Of a DNA stretch of 10,846 bases, positions 1 through 6,877 are shown piece by piece. How positions within the stretch are numbered: position 1 is the first letter of the stretch; each line of letters starts with the position of its first letter. Under the pieces are notes generated by a model. That model saw only the letters and a list, made by a program, of their open reading frames with translations, searched no databases and was not told where the DNA came from. The stretch is from Podila epigama (Eukaryota; Mortierellomycota; Mortierellomycetes; Mortierellales; Mortierellaceae). The stretch spans positions 1-10,846 of the forward strand of contig JAAAVE010000868.1 of NCBI GenBank assembly GCA_015679605.1, written 5' to 3'. The translations under genes were made by a program, and so were the position numbers.

Positions 1-20
1 TTTTTTTTTTTTTTTTTTTT
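1..20. repeat. Poly-T tract at the window edge
   Basis: The window opens with 20 T residues; the run may continue to the left of the window. Downstream, to 120, lies the presumed promoter or 5' UTR of the first gene. The only thing seen there is a short out-of-frame upstream ORF, 83-136, that overlaps the proposed start codons. Confidence 0.9.
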
Positions 21-120
21 CCTTAATGCATTTTAAAAGAAAAATTCAACTTGCAAAGAGACATTCTTGCCACAATCCCCACATGGAATGCACACAGCAC
101 GTTCTCAACCTGCATCGCCA

Positions 121-3100
121 ATGGATCCATCCATAAAAGAAACAATTCCTGGCGGCAGGGTGAGTATTTTCTGTCCTTGACAATTCATGGGGGTTGAATC
201 AATTCTTCAAGGACGTTTATTTTTTTACTTGAGATTTGCCATGCTAAAACGTGAGTAAGTTACCTCTCACACTTCTTTTTTTTCATGTTTAGCCAACAAG
301 ATCTATGACTATTCCCAGACCACTGGCTATTAGACCTCGTGAGCCACCATCCAATAACCTGGACGCAACAACAACAACAGCAACAACAACAGCAGCAGCA
401 GCAGCAGCGATGTCTGTGTCAGCTCTTTCGATTCCACTTTTGCGTTTAGTGAATTCACAACCACAGACAGTCAATATGCTCGCAGGACTTTCGGCAGCTC
501 AATTGGATGGTATTGCAAGTGCGCTCCAAAAGGCCAAAGAGCTGAAGGAACAACAACAACAGCAGCAACAGCAGCAACAACAGCAGCAGCAGCTACATGC
601 TCCTCGTGGGACAAGGACCTCTACCTCAGGGACAAATGCTTCGTCTCGTCCTTCAGTGGCCAAAAAAAAGGCGGCACAACATGAAGCAAACACGTCGGTG
701 TTTGATACTAGGCGCAGTGGTGAAGAGAGTAGAACGGCAACAACAGGTTCTATCGCCAATAGCACGCCAACGATAGAAATGCGCGATGGGATTTCCTGGA
801 TGACCTTTAGCTACCTTAATCGAGGAGGAGGTGGAGGAGAGCGGCATCATCGCAATCATAGCCACAGTAGCAACACATTGTATTCCATCCGTATCGATGT
901 TGATTCAGTGGACGTGACAACGATCCCATCCGAGTTTCAGACTCGCAACTGTCTGTACCCTATGGCCAATGGCCCTGAACAAGAGTACAAGGGTGTCCGT
1001 CGAACCTATGAACGCGAATGCAATCTCCAAGGATGGAAACTCGCATATCTCAATAAGGATGTACTAGATGGTGAACGCGGACTGCTCCATCGAGCAGTCA
1101 ACCATTACCGAAACATCCATCCAGATCTGCGATCGAGGCGAGCTAAGCGATCAGACAAGGTTGCGGATGGGACTCTGCGGAAGCGCGTATCAAAAAGCGT
1201 ATTAGATATTCCGCGGATTGAGTATAGTTCGATTATAAGCGGTACCAGTACTGGTGGTGGCATTGGTACTGCTGTGGATACACCGGCTGCTGCTTCTGTT
1301 GTACCTGCTTCTGTTCAAACTCGCACGGAAGCACCCGCTGTGAATTTGGTTTGGAAACAAATACTGGTGCCACCCCTCAACAGAAGCGATAAGCTGCAAG
1401 GACAAGGACAAGGACAAGGTCAGGGGCAAGGACAGAAACATACATGGAGACAGGAGCAAGGGCCAACGGATTTGTTGGCTGCTGATTCGACATCAGCTCT
1501 AACAAGTTCTAGGAGCGAGCCTGTGTCTGATATCGAACTTCCTACTGATTCCAATTCGCTGGCGACTGGAACATCGACAATACCCCAGTTACCTTCATTA
1601 CAAGACCTTTCTTACAACACCAGCAATGACGAAAGCTACCTCGAGTTTCAAGGTCATGTTCAAGGCCAATACAAACAGTTGCGGATGCTCGTCTCGATCA
1701 GCCAAGTACGGTTGGAGAGTATGGATATGGCATTCAAGAAGCGGAACTGTGTTTATCCACGGTCATTTCTGGAGATTCACCCAAGATCTACTGCCTCGTC
1801 CATGGCAAATTCCACTCTTTGGAATACGTTTGGGATCCGGCAAGAGGAAGAATCGTACCTGAATGAAATCGGATGGAAACTGGTATGTTTTTTCTTTATA
1901 TCATTTTCAAGAGAGTATTATTGTTTCTTGTGGCGGTTCTAACCCCAAGCTTTTGATATATTGTTATTTATGGAATCATGGATACAGTGCTGGTTGAACA
2001 AATCCTTGTTGGACGGGAAAAAGTTGCTTCTTCAACAGGCCCTGGACGCGTATAGACGCAAGTTCTTGCCTCTGACAGCTCAGCCACGTGCACGGATCGG
2101 GTTTGGGCTATTGAAGCGGCGTAAATCCCATTCAGGAGCAGCAGGGGGGGATAACTTTTCTGCAATGGTACGTTTGAGTGACACTACTCTGGATGCTTTG
2201 ACTAGCCTGGAAGATGATTATATTGGTCACAGCCACAGTCAAAAGCAGAGAACACAGCAGCCAAAGAAGCAGCAACATCAACATGTACGATTCAATGACC
2301 AAGAAATAGCAGCAGGTCTTCATTCTCCGCCGAGTACTGCCGTCGAGGGAGGACCATCTGAACCAAGAGATATTCTCCATGGCGCAGTGGAGGAAGTCGA
2401 GGGAGATAGGAGCAACAACTACGGCGACTACGATAAGAGCATTGCCGAAGGTGATGACCAAGATGATGAGGATGACGGAGAAAATGAAGACGATGACGAA
2501 GATGACGAAGAAGAAGAAGACGAGGAAGACGACGAGGAAACCGAGGAAGAGACGGGTGGAGGGTCGTCATCAGACGACGCTCATCACTCTCAGATGTCGC
2601 TACTGTCGTTTACGGGTGCGATTCAGACGTACAGTTTGGGCTCTGGATCAGGGTCGGCTCGAAGTCGGCCTCGAATGGTTGCTACTGTTGCTCCCGCTAT
2701 TTCATCCAACATGCTGTCGCAAAGCACTACAGCCCAAGGGTTAGATAGGCGGTATATTGTGGATGATCAGCCGAACATGGGATTGCCTGTTGAAAGGGAC
2801 GCGAAACGCGCTAGAAGGCAAGAGCAAGAGCAAGGGCATGCACAAGGTGGTGGAACGAGTCATACTCAAGGACAAGATGTCGCAGATGGAGCTGGGCATC
2901 ACAGTTTCAGGGACGGGAATGAGCAAGAGGAAGAGGATGAATGGTGGATGTCGCGACTGCATAGCAGCCACCATCCCAAGGACCATTACATGGTTAATAT
3001 GACAACTGAGGAGTTGATCGGGGCGTTGACAAGTGGATACAATAGCGACGACGATGATGATGATGATGATGATGACAACGATGACGATGGCGACGATGAC

Positions 3101-3202
3101 GACGACGTTGATGATGATGGGGACAACAACGATGAAAATTACAACCGCAGCGACGAGTATATCGAAGGGAATGATAGCGATGGGCATGGTGAGAACGGAT
3201 GA
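121..3202 (+). CDS. Low-complexity protein with two DUF8032-like domains (three exons)
   Basis: Model: join(121-159, 293-1882, 1988-3202), 947 residues. Both junctions are GT-AG and in phase 0. An in-frame ATG at 88 could add 11 residues; ATG 305, in exon 2, is the start a single-ORF model would choose. Two domain copies are visible: residues ~180-289 (ISWMTFSY, then RNCLYP, ERECNLQGWKLAYLNK, LLHRAVNHYRN) and ~462-569 (KKRNCVYPR, NEIGWKL, CWLNKSLLDGKK, LLQQALDAYRR). This pattern of NC-YP, GWkL-LN and A-YR matches my memory of the fungal DUF8032 domain, whose function is unknown. Copy 1 carries a Gly/His-rich loop insert, and copy 2 an insert after CVYPR. Around them are polyAla, 14 Gln (residues ~100-113), a (QG)n run and two acidic blocks, the second at the C-terminus. 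Basic clusters (RSRRAKR, DAKRARR) suggest a nuclear location. A regulatory role is only a guess. The structure is firm from 305 on and less so for exon 1. Confidence 0.8.
160..292 (+). other. Intron 1 of the DUF8032-like gene
   Basis: 133 nt, donor GTGAGT at 160 and acceptor TTTCATGTTTAG ending at 292, with a T-rich tract and a possible branch sequence GCTAAAAC near 243. Removing it joins the ATG 121 frame exactly to the long ORF at 293. The intron is inferred from splice-site quality and phase agreement, not from transcripts. Confidence 0.65.
368..408 (+). repeat. CAA/CAG trinucleotide run coding Thr then Ala
   Basis: An imperfect ACA/GCA repeat read in the frame that gives a Thr-rich stretch followed by polyAla near the N-terminus of the DUF8032-like protein. 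It is the same base unit as the polyQ tract downstream, read in another frame. Confidence 0.85.
551..592 (+). repeat. Polyglutamine tract (14 mixed CAA/CAG codons)
   Basis: Fourteen consecutive Gln codons with CAA and CAG interspersed, in the DUF8032-like protein. The mixing of codons means the tract is not a pure microsatellite and suggests the amino-acid run itself is tolerated or kept. Confidence 0.9.
1397..1436 (+). repeat. Hexanucleotide CAAGGA-type repeat coding (Gln-Gly)n
   Basis: Tandem 6-bp units, with a few substitutions in the later copies, code about six Gln-Gly pairs in the linker between the two DUF8032-like domains. Confidence 0.85.
1883..1987 (+). other. Intron 2 of the DUF8032-like gene
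   Basis: 105 nt, donor GTATGT and acceptor GATACAG, with a branch-like TTCTAAC at 1937-1943. It falls directly after GWKL of the second domain copy; splicing gives GWKL-CWLNK, which lines up with GWKL-AYLNK in the first copy. That internal alignment is strong evidence for the junction. If the intron is retained, translation stops at 1940-1942 and the second domain is cut. Confidence 0.93.
2452..2554 (+). repeat. Acidic GAT/GAC/GAA-rich block
   Basis: About 34 codons that are nearly all Asp or Glu, in the C-terminal half of the DUF8032-like protein. This is low-complexity coding sequence and should be masked before homology searches. Confidence 0.85.
3043..3122 (+). repeat. GAT/GAC repeat coding polyaspartate
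   Basis: A near-continuous GAY run with occasional AAC, GGC and GTT codons, forming the acidic C-terminus of the DUF8032-like protein. The reverse strand is open here only because of this repeat. Confidence 0.9.
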
Positions 3203-3282
3203 CAAAGGAGTAAATCGCACGAGGATAGGATCCAACAAAGGGCAGACAGCTATTGTAACCAGACAGCAGTAGTATACACGAA

Positions 3283-3288
3283 AATAAA
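3283..3288 (+). terminator. Candidate polyadenylation signal AATAAA
   Basis: An exact AATAAA about 80 nt after the stop codon of the DUF8032-like gene and before the stop codon of the convergent F-box gene at 3333. Position and sequence fit a poly(A) signal. No equivalent signal was seen for the F-box gene within the intergenic gap. Confidence 0.55.
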
Positions 3289-3332
3289 AGAACATGGATC
3301 GATTACCGCATACATTTGCTACACAGCTACTA

Positions 3333-6300
3333 TTACGACAAAGAGGAAACTTCTACCAGTTCAATTCCAAGTGTCTTGTCGATAAGACGCGCCATCAAGC
3401 GATTCAACTCTAACATCTCTGACAATTTATCCTCAGGATGGTCCACGACACGGATCCGATGATGCAGATTCATTCCCTGAAGTTCAATCGCAAGTAAATT
3501 CTGAGGTTGACTCTCACCAAATCTCCACTTTTTAAAAACCGGCAGAGTGACGATGTCCGGGACGGATACAGATGTGTTCACTCCAGACTCATACCACGTC
3601 ATGAGCAACTTCTGTATCTCCTCTTGAGATGCCTGGTCGATATGTGCGATTTTCTGAGTATCATCATGCCTGGATTCGTCATCATTATTGACGTCGTTGT
3701 CATTATTGTTCATACTGCTGTTGCTGTCGTCTTCCTCATCCTCATCCACGTCACCGCTGTTGCTGTTGCCGACATTCCTGATTGCTGTGTCATCAACAAG
3801 ACTCTGGTCCATACTAGACGCGGAATAGTTTGACGACTCGTTCGGCATGCACGTAGTACGAAGCAGTTGCTCGAAGCCTTGTGAGGACCATCTGGAAACT
3901 GGCAGCGGAGCGTTTGGGTTGGACAAGGGAACCTTCTTGCGCATCAATTTCCCTCCCAATTCCTCGAGTACCGGCCATGCCTTGGCACACCATTGTAACT
4001 CGACCAATCCAAAGCGGGACGACTGTAGACCTCGAAACACAAACCGCTTCAGGTGTCGCAGCGTTCGCAGCTCTTTCAATCCACTGCCCAGAGAGAGCGT
4101 CAAGCAGCTTAGTTCAGATGTTGGTGATGATGGTGATGGTGGTGGTGGTGTGGTCTTGAACTCATTACGCGGCTCGCCAAAAGTCTCAGCTCTCGTATAC
4201 TTGTGGCGGCTGATATCCAACTGCTCCAGGAATTCCAACGTTGCAAGCTGCTTGTACACCTGCAGGTTCGTCTCCCGATCCTTGGGATCACCACGGATAT
4301 CCACTAACAATTCTCGGAGGCCAAGACAGGCCCAGGAAGGGTAGACTGAGTTGTAGACCATATCACGCGCTTGAATTATATCCGCCTTGAATCGTTTCAG
4401 GGCACGACATTCGCCCAGAACCCGCTGCAGAATCGCGCTCGTCACCAAGCTACATCCTCGAAGGTCCAGCTCCTCCAACGTCGCATGATGGCGGTCTAAG
4501 ACGACATTCGTTGTCAAGAGTCCAAACGTCGTGTCTGCCAAATCCAAGGTCCTGACGGACCGCATTGACTTTGCCATGTTGATAATATCCCGATCACACA
4601 CTATCTCAGAGTAGAAACCCAGCCGGCAAAGATGTGGCAGGCTCTTGTCTATGATCTCTACAAGACCGTCTACATCCAAGTATGCCTGACGTGATTTCAA
4701 AACCAGCTCCTCGAGGTTCGGACACCGTGCTATCAGGTCCAAATGAAATCGATTTGTATAGCCAGATTCGCTTTCGAACAGACGCAAAACCTTGAGTTTA
4801 GGCAACACGAACCGCTCGCCGTCAGGTTGATCAGGTTGGTTCACAACAACAGAATTCCAGGTTGAAATATCGAGTCGAACGTCCTTGATTTCCAATTGCT
4901 CGAGTCGAGCACAGAGCTGGGTCCAAAATTCACCCATCCAACCTACTGGAATGCGATCGCAGTGAAGGGTTAGCGCTGTCAGCTGAGGCGAGTCAAGGAA
5001 GATGTCGTATGCAGATGTCAAAAGAGTGGGATTATGAATCCAGGCCGGCTTGAACTCGACTTTCTCCAGTGTTCCCAGGTTCTGCTTAAGCAACGCCTCC
5101 CAAAACAAATTCCCAGTGAGATACTTGGTCGCAATAAAAACACGTAGATTTTGGCAGCCAGCATTGGTCTCGTTACTAGTTGTCGAACCGCCGAGCAAAC
5201 TGCTGAAACAGTTTCGTATATCGTTCATGACTCGAATGAGGGTTGAAGATTTGGACAGTGCCAAGCGTGTCGCCCTGGATGCCTCGATCCGTTCCTCGTA
5301 CTCGCTCAACGTCTCGTCCTCCTTCCAACTATTGGTGACCTGACTCCCTGCAGCCGGCTGATCCGTCCGCCAGCCGCTTGTTATGTCCAAGGCATCGTCA
5401 TCCATATACGCCAATACTGATTCCTCATCCTCGTTTGCCTCATCCTCTTTCACCTGCCTCAAGATCTGAAACGCAAGCGAAAGTGCGTAATTGATTTGGT
5501 TGGTCCTAGCAGGCGTTATTTGTGCTTGTTCCTTCTGCACCTTCAATTTATGTTGAAGGTCATTTATTTGCCGCTTCAGTTCTTGATTCTCTTGCCAACT
5601 GCGAGGTTGTACTTGTAGTCGCCGTTGTAGGTCCTCTATTTGCTCATTCGTCTTTTCAGCACTTTTTGTAAATTTCTGATGTTGTTGTAGTAGTTTCCTT
5701 ATTTTTTTGGATGGTAAGGATGGCGGTTGCTGTTTTTGTTGTTGTTGTAGTTGCCATAGCATATGCTCTTGTAGTTGAAACAATTCGTATCGTATCCGCT
5801 CTTGCTTTTGTGCGACAATTTGTTGTTGAATATCATACAATTCAGAAACTTGTTGTTGTAGGTTGTTTGTTCCAGCGTTCGTATGTGATGTATGTCGCTG
5901 TTGTGACTGACGATTGTCACTAATTGTCAGCAATGACTCGATAACATCAGTCTCCCCATTGAATTCCAATGTTTGGATCAAGTGTGCATATCTGCGCAAC
6001 GCGGTGGCGCATGGGTACAGATGCGTCCTGTGATGGGGGCGGATCTCCTTCCATAGAAAGGGCATAAACGACTTCCACCAACAGCTGTTGACACGCACAC
6101 ATTGGCTCAACGTCCTCTGATCAAGATTAGGTCCTATACGCGATCGAATCTCGGGGATTTCAAAGGGATTGATAGGTCTGTCTGACGAGAGTCGTTCTTG
6201 CGATGTCTGATGATGGCTCCTGCCTTTACCCTTATCAGACTGTTGTTGCTGTTGTTGTTGCTGTTGTTGTTCTTGTTGCTGTTGTTGCTCTTGTCGTTCT

Positions 6301-6554
6301 TGTTTGATGGATGTGTTTCCTTCCGTTGGTTCCATTAGTGCATGAGGTGTGGTTGCTGCTGTTGCTGTAGTTGTTGCCATCATTAGGTCCTGCCATTTCA
6401 CGGTCAACCCAGCGGACCGAGCCCGTTTAGTTTTGCGAATCGCCGACCGTTGCTGCTCATCATTTTCAACGACTGGCTCGACGGCTACCTGAGTTCGTTT
6501 CGCTGCCCTGACCGCTCTCGCAGAGTGACCTTTGGGTTTTTCAGTGTTGTTCAT
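3333..6554 (-). CDS. F-box / leucine-rich-repeat protein with polyQ and coiled coil
   Basis: An intronless ORF of 1073 residues, start ATG at 6554 with A at -3. The basic N-terminus includes an NLS-like RKTKRARS (~40-47), followed by polyQ (88-105). An F-box-like segment lies at ~128-172 (NPFEIPEIRSRIGPNLDQR, then QCVRVNSCWW and FLWKEIRP). A Gln-rich predicted coiled coil runs ~232-345. LRR-like units cover ~465-900 (PQLTALTLH, LEQLEIKDVRLD, LKVLRLF, PNLEELVLK, VRTLDLAD, LEELDLRGC). An Asp/Asn-rich acidic stretch (~930-968) and a conserved-looking C-terminal tail (~970-1073) follow. F-box proteins bind Skp1 and bring substrates to SCF ubiquitin ligases, and LRRs usually recognise the substrate. 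The substrate here is unknown. This layout is common among Mortierella-type F-box proteins, as I recall them. It is convergent with the upstream gene and in tandem with PRMT5. Confidence 0.88.
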   Translation of the reverse strand: MNNTEKPKGHSARAVRAAKRTQVAVEPVVENDEQQRSAIRKTKRARSAGLTVKWQDLMMATTTATAATTPHALMEPTEGNTSIKQERQEQQQQQEQQQQQQQQQQSDKGKGRSHHQTSQERLSSDRPINPFEIPEIRSRIGPNLDQRTLSQCVRVNSCWWKSFMPFLWKEIRPHHRTHLYPCATALRRYAHLIQTLEFNGETDVIESLLTISDNRQSQQRHTSHTNAGTNNLQQQVSELYDIQQQIVAQKQERIRYELFQLQEHMLWQLQQQQKQQPPSLPSKKIRKLLQQHQKFTKSAEKTNEQIEDLQRRLQVQPRSWQENQELKRQINDLQHKLKVQKEQAQITPARTNQINYALSLAFQILRQVKEDEANEDEESVLAYMDDDALDITSGWRTDQPAAGSQVTNSWKEDETLSEYEERIEASRATRLALSKSSTLIRVMNDIRNCFSSLLGGSTTSNETNAGCQNLRVFIATKYLTGNLFWEALLKQNLGTLEKVEFKPAWIHNPTLLTSAYDIFLDSPQLTALTLHCDRIPVGWMGEFWTQLCARLEQLEIKDVRLDISTWNSVVVNQPDQPDGERFVLPKLKVLRLFESESGYTNRFHLDLIARCPNLEELVLKSRQAYLDVDGLVEIIDKSLPHLCRLGFYSEIVCDRDIINMAKSMRSVRTLDLADTTFGLLTTNVVLDRHHATLEELDLRGCSLVTSAILQRVLGECRALKRFKADIIQARDMVYNSVYPSWACLGLRELLVDIRGDPKDRETNLQVYKQLATLEFLEQLDISRHKYTRAETFGEPRNEFKTTPPPPSPSSPTSELSCLTLSLGSGLKELRTLRHLKRFVFRGLQSSRFGLVELQWCAKAWPVLEELGGKLMRKKVPLSNPNAPLPVSRWSSQGFEQLLRTTCMPNESSNYSASSMDQSLVDDTAIRNVGNSNSGDVDEDEEDDSNSSMNNNDNDVNNDDESRHDDTQKIAHIDQASQEEIQKLLMTWYESGVNTSVSVPDIVTLPVFKKWRFGESQPQNLLAIELQGMNLHHRIRVVDHPEDKLSEMLELNRLMARLIDKTLGIELVEVSSLS
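6240..6293 (-). repeat. Polyglutamine tract of the F-box protein
   Basis: About 18 codons (residues 88-105) that are nearly all Gln, with two Glu interruptions and mixed CAA/CAG on the coding strand. It sits just before the F-box. Confidence 0.9.
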
Positions 6555-6877
6555 ACTTTTGGCTCAAAAGCTATAATAGCAAAAAGGGTGACAAAAAAAA
6601 GAATGGTGTTTTATTAAGTACAAGCTTGCCCACATGGCAAAAATATGAGAAAAAGAAAACACGAAAAAAGGAATTCCTCATTTCTCATTCGAGATGTTAA
6701 AATATAAGCATGTCATTTCTATTTGACCTTTTTCTTATTAAATTCAATCAGTTTGAAGCAGGAGAGAAACCCCACAAGGCCGCGAGATGTGTGAACAACC
6801 AAAAAAAAAAAAAGTGCAAAGAGCGAACAAGTGTGAAAAAAAATCAGGTCAATGCTATCAGTTCACGTGATGATTGC
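6555..6877. promoter_or_regulatory. Intergenic: F-box gene upstream region and PRMT5 3' flank
   Basis: 323 nt of A/T-rich sequence with no convincing gene. On the minus strand the F-box ATG is preceded by a pyrimidine tract and GCTATTATAGC (6570-6580, a perfect odd palindrome). This could be a TATA-like element or the acceptor of a 5' UTR intron, but no good donor was found. A CACGTG E-box-like hexamer lies at 6864-6869. Confidence 0.5.
6610..6615 (-). terminator. Possible polyadenylation signal AATAAA for PRMT5
   Basis: TTTATT on the plus strand reads AATAAA on the minus strand, about 260 nt after the PRMT5 stop codon. It is the nearest exact hexamer seen and lies within 60 nt of the F-box start codon, so it could instead be incidental in the F-box leader. 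Confidence 0.3.

Noticed and set aside
1-20. Telomere or transposon poly(A) tail at the left edge
   Set aside because: A plain T run without telomeric repeats, target-site duplication or element coding sequence nearby does not support either.
2132-2570. Two overlapping antisense ORFs (Arg/His/Leu-rich)
   Set aside because: These are shadows of the acidic block in the DUF8032-like gene; composition follows the repeat, not a protein family.
3043-3122. CRISPR-like or satellite array
   Set aside because: The repetition is an in-frame GAY codon run in a protein-coding exon, with no spacer and repeat organisation.
2741-3295. Antisense ORF of 184 codons rich in Ile/Val
   Set aside because: It is the complement of the GAT/GAC polyaspartate repeat, which reads as ATC/GTC. 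There is no other sign of coding.
3847-4344. Plus-strand ORF of 165 codons inside the F-box gene
   Set aside because: It lies opposite the LRR coding region of the minus-strand gene, which has clear repeat structure; this frame shows no recognisable domain.
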